The notes below the pieces were generated by a model. It worked only from the letters and a program-made list of their open reading frames with translations. It ran no database searches and was not told the origin of the DNA. Below are positions 1 through 8,383 of a stretch of 64,000 nt of DNA, piece by piece. Source of the DNA: Paenibacillus oleatilyticus. GTDB taxonomy: Bacteria > Bacillota > Bacilli > Paenibacillales > NBRC-103111. Both the position numbers and the translations under genes were made by a program. The stretch is taken from positions 1 through 64,000 of the forward strand of contig NZ_JAHNZO010000001.1 in assembly GCF_018998565.1 (NCBI RefSeq). Direction: 5' to 3'. How positions within the stretch are numbered: position 1 is the first letter of the stretch; each line of letters starts with the position of its first letter.

Positions 1-44
1 GAATTAGCAGTATTATTGGTGAGTGTTTCGAGGATTAATTGTAG

Positions 45-95
45 AAAATAAAAGCAAATCCTCCGCCTGTCGGATGGATTTGCTTTTATTTTTGA
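45..95. terminator. Bidirectional intrinsic terminator after the lysis genes
   Basis: A 12-bp perfect stem (50-61 with 76-87) is extended by a TCCG/CGGA pair. It is flanked by T-rich sequence on one side and A-rich on the other, so it can stop transcription from either direction. It lies just past the stop of the M23 peptidase. Positions 1-44 show no gene. Confidence 0.8.
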
Positions 96-116
96 GAAGA
101 ACCGAAGTAATCTTTG

Positions 117-755
117 TTACTTAGTCATTGGCTGGCCCGAAGCCTTCCGCAGCTCATCCGCCAGCCAATGAACATAATTGGCCTGCTGTTCATACGCTGC
201 GGCCGCGGTGCCGTCTCCAGCCTGTTCTGCCTCCTGCCGCTTTGCGTCCAGCTCCTTCCATGCCGGACTCAGCCAAGTGTCAATGATCGTATCTTTCACT
301 CCTACGTCTAACATGGGCTTCTCCGCCTCCTTTAGATATGCTGCCAAGTATTCTCCGGGGTCCACATGTGTCCCATAGCCGTAACTCGGCGCGTCCTTTG
401 ACCTGACTTCATAGTGTAGGTGTGACCCGGTGCTTCGGCCGGTTGTCCCCTGATTCCCGACAATATCGCCTTTTGAAAGCTTCTGCCCCTTCCGGACCGC
501 GACCGAATCTAGGTGGCAATAACAATGAATATATCCCGCGTCATCCCGCAGCGCAACCACGTTCCCGTAGCCTCCGAATCCCGTGCCCGCAACGCCTTCG
601 CCTGCAAAAAGAACAACCCCACCAACAAAGGCGGGGATTGGATATCGGTGATATTTTACGAGGTCAATGCCAGTGTGAAACGATCGGCTGCCGTTGAACG
701 GATCAGACCGGTATCCGTACGGGCTTGTGATTTTCCAGCCTTCGAAAACGTTCAT
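117..755 (-). CDS. M23 (LytM-type) endopeptidase, phage lysin
   Basis: Probable zinc endopeptidase cutting peptidoglycan cross-links at host lysis. The N-terminal two thirds is a compact M23 domain: HxxxD at H27/D31, a further His at 81, and HLH at 112-114, the usual zinc and catalytic set. There is no signal peptide, so export would rely on the holin upstream. The last ~65 residues (about 146-210) form a second module clearly similar to the C-terminus of the neighbouring GH19 lysin (shared IID, YL/WL-x-PA, GD, LA-x-x-LR and ASGQP). An SD (GGAGG) lies 11 nt before the ATG. It is the last gene of the lysis block. The M23 family call is secure; bond specificity is unknown. Confidence 0.9.
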   Translation of the reverse strand: MNVFEGWKITSPYGYRSDPFNGSRSFHTGIDLVKYHRYPIPAFVGGVVLFAGEGVAGTGFGGYGNVVALRDDAGYIHCYCHLDSVAVRKGQKLSKGDIVGNQGTTGRSTGSHLHYEVRSKDAPSYGYGTHVDPGEYLAAYLKEAEKPMLDVGVKDTIIDTWLSPAWKELDAKRQEAEQAGDGTAAAAYEQQANYVHWLADELRKASGQPMTK

Positions 756-770
756 ATTGTCGCTCGCCTC

Positions 771-1505
771 CTACTGTTCCGGCTGTCCAGACGCACGGCG
801 CAATGCATTCGCAAGCGTCCGCTGCCAGTCTCGGAGTTTCCCCGCAGCTTCCGCCCCCTCGGTATCTCCTGAGGCGAGTGCCGCCTGATACGAAGCATCA
901 TGAGCCGCATATGCCGGTTTAAGGTATCCGTCAATGATGTTGTTTGCGATTTCTTCTTTCAACACTGGTTCGCCCGCCTCCTCGTTTTGGTTAATCCATC
1001 TCTGATACAGCGCCTGTCGATCTGCCAACCCGTTATACCCGCCATTGACGCGCCGAGTAATTTGCTGGAGGGTCGCTCCGCTGTCTACCAATTGGTTCAT
1101 CCCGGCAGCAGACCACCAAAATCCCGCAGAAGACCATGGGTATGTGGCGGCAACGTAATCGACACCCTGCATGACTGTGGCGTCGCCAATATGGTTAGCG
1201 AAGCGCTGATAATTGGCACGTCCGGTCAACTGGATATACCCAGCGCCTTTGTACCGGGGACCGTCACCAGGATTGACGTTGCCAAGATCAATCCGGCCCT
1301 CATATGCTACTCCGCTGGCAAGTTCTTTTGTATACAGCCCCAATCCCGATTCATGCCCACATTGACTCATAAAATGGGCTATCCTGTCCGGTGTGGTGAT
1401 GTCATACCGAGTTAATGCATCGTTCAAATCATCGATCACGGCAATGGTCATGTTTCTCCATCCGAAATTCGCAAGTTGTTCTGCCGATACCCATTGCTTA
1501 CTCAT
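771..1505 (-). CDS. GH19 chitinase/lysozyme-type phage lysin
   Basis: Glycoside hydrolase family 19-like enzyme, probably cutting the glycan strand of peptidoglycan. Seen: an HESG motif near residue 51 holding the likely catalytic Glu, the GDGPRYKGAGYIQLTG stretch typical of GH19 lysins, and a W-rich region after it. The ATG at 1505 overlaps the stop of the upstream HNH-like gene (ATGAGTAA); a longer reading from 1607 only adds codons antisense to that gene. Residues ~179-243 repeat the C-terminal module found in the adjacent M23 peptidase, so the two lysins may share an anchoring or pairing domain. About 244 residues. Confidence 0.88.
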   Translation of the reverse strand: MSKQWVSAEQLANFGWRNMTIAVIDDLNDALTRYDITTPDRIAHFMSQCGHESGLGLYTKELASGVAYEGRIDLGNVNPGDGPRYKGAGYIQLTGRANYQRFANHIGDATVMQGVDYVAATYPWSSAGFWWSAAGMNQLVDSGATLQQITRRVNGGYNGLADRQALYQRWINQNEEAGEPVLKEEIANNIIDGYLKPAYAAHDASYQAALASGDTEGAEAAGKLRDWQRTLANALRRASGQPEQ

Positions 1506-2013
1506 TGGCCGACTGCTCCTCTCGCTTCTGATGCTGCCGCACTCTTTCCATAGCCTCCTCGAAGGATTCCCCGTCCTGCGGAATCGGATTACATCCGGGC
1601 AGCGCAAGCTTCTGCATCATGAATTCGCCGATCGGCAGATTGTGGATGCCGGTTCCGCCGTCTACTTCATCGCTCGTACCGGTATGATGATCTTGGCATA
1701 GGACCATCATGTTTCGAATATCGTCGATCGATGTGATCGAACTTTGTTTCAACAACCTGCCATACCCGTACACGTCCCACTCCTCACAAAACTCTTTCAA
1801 TTTCTCGAAGTCTACGAGATTCGCGAACATATGATATATCCGGTGGTGCACCTGAAGTTCATGGACCGATCCGCAAATGTAGCAGCGATAGAGGCCGTCT
1901 TCCTTCAGCCGATGTTTTACTGCTCGGAACTCGGGAGTCTCCTCTCGTTCGGCCTTGTCCGGGTCAATGACAAACACACGCAGCGTGCGCTTTTCAATGT
2001 GCGCTGGTATCAT
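1498..2013 (-). CDS. HNH-like endonuclease family protein
   Basis: A 171-residue protein with a zinc-knuckle CxxC (CYIC) followed by a His pair (VHHR) and a later N-x6-C-x2-HH stretch (NMMVLCQDHH), the layout of HNH nucleases. It sits between holin and lysin genes and overlaps both neighbours by a few bases. In phages, HNH proteins may be packaging-associated nucleases near terminase or free-standing homing endonucleases; this position inside the lysis block fits the second better. SD AAAGGGG lies 7 nt before the ATG. Catalysis is not proven because the last zinc ligand is His rather than the usual Cys. Confidence 0.6.
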   Translation of the reverse strand: MIPAHIEKRTLRVFVIDPDKAEREETPEFRAVKHRLKEDGLYRCYICGSVHELQVHHRIYHMFANLVDFEKLKEFCEEWDVYGYGRLLKQSSITSIDDIRNMMVLCQDHHTGTSDEVDGGTGIHNLPIGEFMMQKLALPGCNPIPQDGESFEEAMERVRQHQKREEQSANE

Positions 2014-2327
2014 GTGGTTTCCCCTTTCTTACTTTTGCTTCTGGGCGGACTAATTGATTTATTTTGTATCTGCGCTGCTGCAGAGGCAACGAGAAACGAG
2101 TTGGCAAATGTCAGCCCGTAAACTCGCCAGTCTGCCGCGCTAGCTCCAGTAGCGAATTGCGCGGCCAGCAGGACGAAGAAAGCCACGATAACGGCAAATA
2201 TATCCGTGGGGAGGCTAAAGATTCGATCCAAAAAAGATTTGAAGTATTGGACAAAGAAAAAGGTCAACAAAGAAGCCCCTCCCATAGCGGAAAGGGCCTC
2301 CCATGTGAAGAACTGGCTTTCTTGCAT
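2010..2327 (-). CDS. Phage holin (putative)
   Basis: A 105-residue protein with hydrophobic segments at about residues 17-30, 42-60 and 72-88 and a charged C-terminal tail rich in Ser, Lys and Arg. Together with position (between an XhlA-like protein and two lysins) this is the normal profile of a holin that opens the membrane for the lysins. SD AAGGAGC lies 11 nt before the ATG. Its end overlaps the start of the HNH-like gene. The exact holin family is not recognised. Confidence 0.75.
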   Translation of the reverse strand: MQESQFFTWEALSAMGGASLLTFFFVQYFKSFLDRIFSLPTDIFAVIVAFFVLLAAQFATGASAADWRVYGLTFANSFLVASAAAQIQNKSISPPRSKSKKGETT

Positions 2328-2334
2328 GAATGAA

Positions 2335-2571
2335 TCACGCTCCTTTTAACTTAAAAATCAGAGTTATGGCCCCTACAATCAACGCACCGATTATGGTGGT
2401 CGCAGCCCAAAAGATTGTCTTTTCAACCCGATCGAGTCGGTGGTGTGCCGACTTGGTGGATTGCAATGCTTCTTGTGCTATGTCTCTGGCGCTATTCATC
2501 AAATCAAGCTTTGTCTCAACTCGTGTAAGCCGCTGTAAAATTTCTTGTGTTTCATCAGGCTGTGGTGACAT
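2335..2571 (-). CDS. xhlA: XhlA-like haemolysin/holin partner
   Basis: A 78-residue protein: a soluble coiled-coil-like N-terminus with heptad spacing (ILQRLTRVETKLDLM), a middle amphipathic part, and one C-terminal membrane helix at about 52-72 followed by a Lys. This is the XhlA architecture of PBSX, where XhlA, XhlB and XlyA act together in lysis. SD AGAGGGG lies 6 nt before the ATG. It is followed after 7 bp by the holin, as xhlA-xhlB are in PBSX. Confidence 0.82.
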   Translation of the reverse strand: MSPQPDETQEILQRLTRVETKLDLMNSARDIAQEALQSTKSAHHRLDRVEKTIFWAATTIIGALIVGAITLIFKLKGA

Positions 2572-2628
2572 CTGAAACCCCTCTCCGCCCGGTTACTGGG
2601 CAATAGAAATAATCCCGATTGCTCAGGG

Positions 2629-3858
2629 CTACATTTTGAACTTTGATAGATCAATCTTTGCGGCCATCCGTGCATGTCCCACAGCTCCAGGGTGAATGCC
2701 GTCGCTTCCAAGCACTGCCGGGTCCCATTCCCAAGGTTTTTCTGGATTCCTCAAAACCTTTGCAGTATCGAAAACTCCGGCGATTAGATCAGGTCTCGGG
2801 TTCGACAACAGCCACTCGTTGGCTTTCATGACATCCCCGTTCATCGCGAAGGCTGGGTTCACGGGGCTCATGTCCGTTTTTGATACGGTTCTCGGGGGAA
2901 TCGTACAAACGAAATTCTTGAGCCCATAGTCGCTAAGCAGCTGCAAAAGCGCAATCAGGTCCGTTTGAAACTGCGCCAAGTTTTTATTGAGGAAATCATT
3001 GGTACCGTAGTGAATCACCGAGTGGGTGCAGTATTTCGCGAGGCGCATGCGGAACCTGCAAGCCGTACCAGAGAAGCCATAGCTGCTTTCGTTCCCCTTT
3101 GCTACGCGAATCCACGGTATCTCTTTTCCAAGTGCAAATGGAAGGAATCCTCTGTCTTGTGGATTGTCCTGAGCCCCGCCGAGGATTGAGTCGCCTACAC
3201 CGAAAATCGCAGGCGTCGGCTCCTTCGGCCTTCCAACGATGGCAACCGGATGATGGACAAACTGGCCGTGTGTATCCGTGGCTCCGGAATCCACTACGTC
3301 TCCGTTTTTCATTCCTTCTCCCCGGTTTGAGTATGCAACTTGTCCGCGTGGGAATTTCCCACCATCAGGAACGGACACACCTGTATAAACGTAGAGGCCA
3401 TCGCCCTTTTTGCCACGGATACCGGTACCAGTCGATTCAACAAGCCCTCCCGGCTCTATCACCATCTCACGTGATCCATTTGGACCGAACACTTCGGTCC
3501 TTGTTGTGTTGCCAATCGGATACTCGATAGAAGCCTTGTCAGTGATCTTATTGGGTGTAAGCTGATCAAAATCGTAATAATTCCCGTAGATAAGGGCCAC
3601 ATCGGTGCAATCACAAGCGAATTCATGGTACGTTTTGCTCGTTTGTATAGTCACGGCTGGATCATCCGGTTTGGTAGGATACAACCCAGCGCCGAGATGA
3701 CTGCCTCGTGTTGCCACGGCTTGAATCGAACGTTTTGATACTTCTCGCGACCTCATTTCCGGCTCTTCGGGATCAAATGTTTCATACATCTCGCCAGGCG
3801 CAATCAGTTTGCCATAAGCGTCATAAACATAACTTCCATTTTTATTAATCCTGAACAT
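2629..3858 (-). CDS. SGNH/GDSL-family hydrolase, tail-associated
   Basis: A 409-residue protein. The C-terminal half is an SGNH hydrolase: block I GVGDSIL (nucleophile Ser), a block III-like YGTND, and block V DGIHP with the Asp-His pair. The N-terminal ~190 residues are beta-rich and Gly-rich, like the jelly-roll part of other two-domain carbohydrate esterases. It sits directly after the tail fibre genes and has its own upstream terminator, so a role as a receptor-modifying deacetylase on the tail tip is likely, though it could also be a separately expressed cargo gene. SD GAGGTG lies 5 nt from the ATG. Confidence 0.82.
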   Translation of the reverse strand: MFRINKNGSYVYDAYGKLIAPGEMYETFDPEEPEMRSREVSKRSIQAVATRGSHLGAGLYPTKPDDPAVTIQTSKTYHEFACDCTDVALIYGNYYDFDQLTPNKITDKASIEYPIGNTTRTEVFGPNGSREMVIEPGGLVESTGTGIRGKKGDGLYVYTGVSVPDGGKFPRGQVAYSNRGEGMKNGDVVDSGATDTHGQFVHHPVAIVGRPKEPTPAIFGVGDSILGGAQDNPQDRGFLPFALGKEIPWIRVAKGNESSYGFSGTACRFRMRLAKYCTHSVIHYGTNDFLNKNLAQFQTDLIALLQLLSDYGLKNFVCTIPPRTVSKTDMSPVNPAFAMNGDVMKANEWLLSNPRPDLIAGVFDTAKVLRNPEKPWEWDPAVLGSDGIHPGAVGHARMAAKIDLSKFKM

Positions 3859-3871
3859 AAGAACACCTCAT

Positions 3872-3901
3872 AAAAAAATTAGCCCCGCTAGGAACGGGGC
3901 C
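3872..3901 (-). terminator. Intrinsic terminator before the esterase gene
   Basis: On the minus strand a GCCCCG/CGGGGC stem is followed by a run of seven T. It lies between the XkdX-like gene and the GDSL hydrolase gene, so the esterase and lysis genes may be expressed only by readthrough or from their own promoter. Confidence 0.75.
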
Positions 3902-3910
3902 AATCTGAAA

Positions 3911-4171
3911 TTACTTCACTACCGGCCTGTAAGCCGGATCTTCAGCTGTCTTCCTTGACACGATATTGTCGTATTCTTGTTGATTGATCCAACCCTCCGC
4001 CAAAGCTCTGTCCAAATCATCAATGTAATAGTTTCGCGCTGCATAACCGGCCACGTCTGAATGATAGCTCTCCGGAATGCCCTTGAAACCATTCCGTGCT
4101 GTGAATCTCTCCTTTCCGAAAATATTGATATTGCGGGAGTATGTGGAGACGAGAAACGGTAAGTTTGCCAT
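3911..4171 (-). CDS. XkdX-like small tail protein
   Basis: An 86-residue protein of unknown function. Its C-terminal half (ALAEGWINQQEYDNIV) resembles the short helical motif seen in XkdX-type proteins, which always follow the tail fibre genes in PBSX-like phages, as here. SD AAGGAGA lies 10 nt before the ATG. No catalytic motif is visible. Confidence 0.55.
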   Translation of the reverse strand: MANLPFLVSTYSRNINIFGKERFTARNGFKGIPESYHSDVAGYAARNYYIDDLDRALAEGWINQQEYDNIVSRKTAEDPAYRPVVK

Positions 4172-4177
4172 GATGAT

Positions 4178-4651
4178 CTACTCTCCTTTGGTCATGATGT
4201 ATTCCATAAACGCCTGAAGGTCGGCGCTGACGGCTGCTGCATGCTCTTCCTGCTTTTTTAGTTTCAAAGCCAGCTCGACATTAGCTTTGTTGAGCTCGTC
4301 AATAACCTGCTTGTCTGTCTTCCCGAGAAGATGCCGCTTATCCGTGAATATCTTCGGATCAAACGGATCACCGGGACGGAATTCGCCTTTTGAGGTAGAC
4401 CAGTAATACCTCGTTTCATAAAGGATTGTTTCCCCTTCTATAGGATCGCCTTTTTCGTCGTATCCTGTGATAGCTTTGAATCTAGCGGTTTCCACCTGTT
4501 CTGAACAAATCTTCCCGTCATCGGTGACAAGAACGTCGTGTGTGACTCCCCGGGCAGCTCCTGTCGCTCCAATGATATCTTGGCCGTCGATAAACTGTAC
4601 GTTATCAACGAACCCGGCATATTTTCCGTTTTTGTACAAGACTGCAATCAC
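4178..4651 (-). CDS. XkdW-position tail fibre accessory protein
   Basis: A 157-residue protein starting at GTG 4651 (SD GGAGGCG, 7 nt), overlapping the end of the fibre gene by 4 bp. The N-terminal ~80 residues look beta-rich. Residues ~115-150 are a charged helix likely to form a coiled coil. Position and overlap match xkdW, between fibre (xkdV) and xkdX. Function is not known; a fibre-assembly or attachment role is inferred only from position. Confidence 0.5.
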   Translation of the reverse strand: MIAVLYKNGKYAGFVDNVQFIDGQDIIGATGAARGVTHDVLVTDDGKICSEQVETARFKAITGYDEKGDPIEGETILYETRYYWSTSKGEFRPGDPFDPKIFTDKRHLLGKTDKQVIDELNKANVELALKLKKQEEHAAAVSADLQAFMEYIMTKGE

Positions 4652-6033
4652 CGAATCACGCCTCCTCCGGCAGTATTTTCAGCGGTAGTACCGCCCGGCT
4701 GCGACGCGTATTTCCCGATAGTAGAGGCATCAAACGCTCCAAGGGCATAAGTGTTTCCATTACCAGAATTAGTCGAACTGAACACTACAGAAACGTCGGC
4801 AGCCGAGATTGCGAATTGGCGATTTGAAATTTCACAACTACTCACTGTTACAAGGCTTCGAAGAGCGAAAATACCAATTATCCCAGTTGCTACCGCGTTC
4901 GTTCTGCAAAGGATTATGTTGGCGTTAGTACAGTTATAAACCTGAACAGCCGCCGCGCTGGAACTGGATAACTTAAACCCTCGGATAGTTACTTTTGAAT
5001 TGTTGTTTTGGAGCACATAGTTATTTACTTGGTAGTTATCAGAAAGCATCGTGTCTCCAAGAATATCCAGAAAGCCCTTCCCGATAAAGCCGCTCACATA
5101 TACAGTTTCGTTGTATACGCCTGGCGCAACGTTAATTGTTGTCGCATGATTTAATATTTGGGGAAGGCGATTTACAGCGGCCTGTATCGTTCGCAGCGCT
5201 GTCCCCGACGTCAGACCATCGTTTGCATCATTTCCAGTTGGCGAGACATACAACGTGATGTTTCCGCTGCTCGCTGAAATAGCTCCGTCATCTACCGAAG
5301 CTCCCGATAATACCAAACGGTTCGTGGTACCGGAAGGCTGCGAACCTTCCACGCCAATACTTGATCCATGTGCGGATTGGATACCATACACGTTGCCCGT
5401 TCCCGAACAAAATCCGGCGTGTACCTTGCTCGCGTAGTCGCTGAAAATTGCAGCCTTTTTTGACGAGATTACGGCCGAATAAATAAATGCGGTGGATTTC
5501 TCAAAGTATACGCCGTCATAGGACGTATCGACATTCACCGATTTAATGGCGTTCATTTGTAAGTTTGTGCAACCACGAACATAGAAGGCACAACCGAAAA
5601 CATCATGCTTCCCTGTCGCTTCCGCTGTATCAAAAAATGTACGCACCGTAACGCAATCGAACGCAAATGCCTTTGCCGAATAGTAGGATGACGAATCGGT
5701 TCCTTTTATCCACAGAGCTCCCGCGCCTGTAAATCCAGCTATCGTCACATCTTCGTTGTAGTTACCCGCCGCTATGATAATTTCGTAAAGATGATTAATA
5801 ACTTGCGGCACGCTGTTCACAGCCTTTTGGATCGTCTTGAAGGCTGTAGCCGCTGTTTTTCCGTCGTTCGCGTCATTGCCTGTTGTAACATTTACATAGA
5901 GTTTCAACGATGAAGTGGTTTTCGTCGGCACGCTGGCATCAAGAATATCCCAGTTGCTGTTTAACACATCTATATCAGCCATTTCATTTTGAGCTGGTTT
6001 TTTTAGGCCTAATAATGGTGTAATTACCGGCAA
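4648..6033 (-). CDS. Tail fibre/spike with duplicated beta-helix
   Basis: Probable receptor-binding fibre (XkdV position). The TTG start at 6033 is chosen because AAGGAGG lies 7 nt upstream and the next gene ends at 6036; the in-frame ATG at 6090 is inside that gene. The first ~40 residues (start of LGLKKP type) resemble fibre N-termini that bind the baseplate. After that come two copies of a ~160-residue unit, each opening with LYV..TGNDANDG followed by A-T/L-R/K-TIQ-A-VN, typical of right-handed parallel beta-helix proteins of the pectate-lyase fold. No catalytic residues are evident. About 461 residues. Confidence 0.75.
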   Translation of the reverse strand: MPVITPLLGLKKPAQNEMADIDVLNSNWDILDASVPTKTTSSLKLYVNVTTGNDANDGKTAATAFKTIQKAVNSVPQVINHLYEIIIAAGNYNEDVTIAGFTGAGALWIKGTDSSSYYSAKAFAFDCVTVRTFFDTAEATGKHDVFGCAFYVRGCTNLQMNAIKSVNVDTSYDGVYFEKSTAFIYSAVISSKKAAIFSDYASKVHAGFCSGTGNVYGIQSAHGSSIGVEGSQPSGTTNRLVLSGASVDDGAISASSGNITLYVSPTGNDANDGLTSGTALRTIQAAVNRLPQILNHATTINVAPGVYNETVYVSGFIGKGFLDILGDTMLSDNYQVNNYVLQNNNSKVTIRGFKLSSSSAAAVQVYNCTNANIILCRTNAVATGIIGIFALRSLVTVSSCEISNRQFAISAADVSVVFSSTNSGNGNTYALGAFDASTIGKYASQPGGTTAENTAGGGVIR

Positions 6034-6035
6034 AG

Positions 6036-6587
6036 TCAAAACCTCCTTGTCTTCAATTGCTCCCACGTTCCTTGTTTCACATCTGCCCATGTTGTTCGTT
6101 TGACTTCACCCCATGTGGTATAGGAGAAAATCCACTCCTTTCCGACATGCGCCCGAGTTACCTCCTCAACAAACTCTTGAATTTGCTTAAAACCCGGTGG
6201 TTCACCATATGGACTTATAATTCGTATTTTCATAATCGATTGCCCCGGAATAGTCGTGATCTCTGCTTCCAACCCATAAGAACGAAGAGCATTTAATAGA
6301 TCCTCTTTAGTGATCGGCCGTGCCTGCTCCCTCATTCTCGCTATAATGCTGGACCGCCGAATATCAAGCGGTATCGACGGATCAGAAGGTATCCCATACT
6401 CATCCTCTCGCAGAGGAATTGTGTCGACCGCAGTAAGGACCCTAGATTCATTTTTGACCTGCTGTAGCAAGTTGTTCATTTGATCGAGAGTTTTTCCAAG
6501 TCCCTCAAAAAGCTTCTTATTCCCTGGATGCTTTGGATTCAACCAACGGTGCGGAAAAAAGCTCATCAAAAATGATGAGAAGTTCAT
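6036..6587 (-). CDS. XkdU/YmfQ-like baseplate protein (DUF2313 type)
   Basis: About 183 residues. Start ATG 6587 follows the end of the baseplate J gene by 13 bp with GGGTGA upstream; the longer reading to 6641 would overlap that gene. YmfQ/DUF2313 proteins follow gpJ in myophages and join the baseplate to tail fibres, as expected here between xkdT and xkdV homologues. The C-terminus is Trp-rich with a repeated TTWxxVK/TW element (TTWGEVKRTTWADVKQGTW), unusual and possibly a fibre-docking tail. Confidence 0.72.
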   Translation of the reverse strand: MNFSSFLMSFFPHRWLNPKHPGNKKLFEGLGKTLDQMNNLLQQVKNESRVLTAVDTIPLREDEYGIPSDPSIPLDIRRSSIIARMREQARPITKEDLLNALRSYGLEAEITTIPGQSIMKIRIISPYGEPPGFKQIQEFVEEVTRAHVGKEWIFSYTTWGEVKRTTWADVKQGTWEQLKTRRF

Positions 6588-6600
6588 GAAAATCACCCAC

Positions 6601-7719
6601 TCAGGATATTGATATCGTCCCCGGGACTGCCATTTCAACATTTCCTAAAGCACGGTTGGTCGCCGGGGCCGTCACACTGAAATCAACCAGTACTGGTTTC
6701 TGACTTAGGTCTGTTTTATCAAAAGCATTCTTAGCCGTTGTAATGATGTCTACGACCCGGACAACACGATCTTTGTTTGCCTGTTTTGAAATGTATGTGC
6801 TGATCGCATCTTTCACAATGGGGGTTCCTGTGGCAACAGTATAACCTGCAGCCCAGATACAGTTGGAAAGTGAAACGTTGATAGAAACAGATGTCGGCGC
6901 GATCACTTTAACTCCACCTTCTGCAATATCAGCCGGCGTTTTCGTATCGATGTAACTTTGGCAAGTTTGGACCAGCTCAGCACCTGGTACTCCATTCGCA
7001 CCGGTGATCACAATATCAACTGTGCCGTTTCCTCTGTTTCGAGGAAGGACCAGTGCAGAAACTACGCCTTCAACGCTCTCCGCCCAAATTTTATAATCCG
7101 ATGCCGTTCCCCCGCGGCCAGGATTCCGCTTTCTCTCAAGAATCCGTGCTCTGTAGGATTCATCGTCCTCTTGCCCAGCCCCAGCCGTGACTAGAACAGA
7201 ATCCGTCACGGAATCAAAGCCTGCCTGCGCGACCAAGTTGATTGCTCCATTTGGAACAGTTCCGACCGACCCGGATTCCGTGCATTCGACTTTGACATTG
7301 ACCGAGGATTGGCCTAACAATATCTTAGCGTCCTGCTTAGGTAAAACCCGGAACTGAACCGGGGGACTGCTGCTGTAAGGAGTTGTTGTAACAAGGAAAA
7401 AGTCCGGCACGGGAGTATCAACGGTAACCGGACTTGATTTTCGTAATGTAACCTGGTGAACTGCCTTCGTTGCTTGCTTACGATCGACACCGTATTCATA
7501 GCCAATCTCATCAAGCTTTGTTCCTTTTGCCCCCTTAACCGTGAATTGCTCGTAGACCAGTTTGAGGACCACGACAAACCCATAAATAGCCTCGCGCAAC
7601 CCTATTAGGAGGTGCTTCACTGCCCATTGATTGGGCAAATCTGAAATTGTCTTACCTGGGCCAAGGAGGTTTTCGACAAGTTTTTGCGTAATCTCATCTT
7701 TCGACGGGAACTGAATCAC
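6601..7719 (-). CDS. xkdT: Baseplate J-like protein (gp47/XkdT)
   Basis: A 372-residue baseplate wedge protein of the gpJ/gp47 family, which forms the outer ring of contractile tails. Start is GTG 7719 with GGAGGTGAT upstream. A family-typical stretch is visible around EDDESYRARILERKRNPGRGGTASDY-like sequence (residues ~195-222), and it ends in a domain with FSVTAPATNRALGNVEM. Its gene follows the DUF2634 protein by 2 bp, as xkdS-xkdT do. Confidence 0.88.
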   Translation of the reverse strand: MIQFPSKDEITQKLVENLLGPGKTISDLPNQWAVKHLLIGLREAIYGFVVVLKLVYEQFTVKGAKGTKLDEIGYEYGVDRKQATKAVHQVTLRKSSPVTVDTPVPDFFLVTTTPYSSSPPVQFRVLPKQDAKILLGQSSVNVKVECTESGSVGTVPNGAINLVAQAGFDSVTDSVLVTAGAGQEDDESYRARILERKRNPGRGGTASDYKIWAESVEGVVSALVLPRNRGNGTVDIVITGANGVPGAELVQTCQSYIDTKTPADIAEGGVKVIAPTSVSINVSLSNCIWAAGYTVATGTPIVKDAISTYISKQANKDRVVRVVDIITTAKNAFDKTDLSQKPVLVDFSVTAPATNRALGNVEMAVPGTISIS

Positions 7720-7721
7720 GT

Positions 7722-8111
7722 CTATATCACCTCCATTTTAAGACTAATCTCCCTTGGTATAGTTTCACCTTGCAAGAGATACTTAGCAAATAGAATCTTT
7801 TTCCCGCTTGTTTCTTCCAATTCGATACGGCATTCAAGTACCTGTTCAATCCATCCATCCCCAACACGCAACAAAGTTGCTTTGGCCTCAGCTTCTGCCT
7901 TCTTCTTGTTCTCATCATTGAAAGGTTTAGATAGATACATTTGTAGCCGGCTACCATAATCAGCGAAAAACACACTCTCACCCAAGTCAGTGATCAATCT
8001 GAGATAGGCCTGCTGCTGTACATTGTCTTCTCCACTTACCGTCGCAATGTTATCTCCTTCCCAGACAAACTCTCCATTCAAAATCAAGAAATCAGCACCG
8101 AAATTCATCAT
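7722..8111 (-). CDS. XkdS-like baseplate protein (DUF2634, gp25-like)
   Basis: A 129-residue protein with the pattern of small wedge proteins: an N-terminal beta part, a conserved Q-QAYLRLITDLGE-F-DYGSRL region, then a beta C-terminus. In PBSX, XkdS sits between XkdR and XkdT, exactly as here. It overlaps the preceding gene by 4 bp (ATGA). Confidence 0.75.
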   Translation of the reverse strand: MMNFGADFLILNGEFVWEGDNIATVSGEDNVQQQAYLRLITDLGESVFFADYGSRLQMYLSKPFNDENKKKAEAEAKATLLRVGDGWIEQVLECRIELEETSGKKILFAKYLLQGETIPREISLKMEVI

Positions 8112-8383
8112 TCATCACCATCCAAGAGCCCTAAAACAACATATTGCTCGTCACCTTGGTCACCACGAATTGCTGCAGCAAGAACTTCCTGGTCCACTTT
8201 GTACGGCCAAACAGGGTCAGTCACTCGTAACACGCGGCACCAACCTGTCTCTGTGCCCCATGGTTCGATTACAAGTTTCAGGCTTCTAGTGTTTTGATCT
8301 ACAGCTGCGACCGTGGCAAATACGATCGGTGATTGAGGTAGTGCGTCGTCCACGGATCTTCTTTGATTAGAAAATAAATTCAT
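8108..8383 (-). CDS. XkdR-like baseplate protein (DUF2577)
   Basis: A 91-residue, mostly beta protein with an OB-like pattern (VFATVAAVDQNTRSLKLVIEP and later EVLAAAIRGDQGDEQYVVLG). It is placed between XkdQ and XkdS homologues, with 4-bp overlaps at both ends and a clear GGAGG upstream. XkdR-type proteins are hub-associated and may carry the tail tip. The call rests mainly on order. Confidence 0.65.
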   Translation of the reverse strand: MNLFSNQRRSVDDALPQSPIVFATVAAVDQNTRSLKLVIEPWGTETGWCRVLRVTDPVWPYKVDQEVLAAAIRGDQGDEQYVVLGLLDGDE

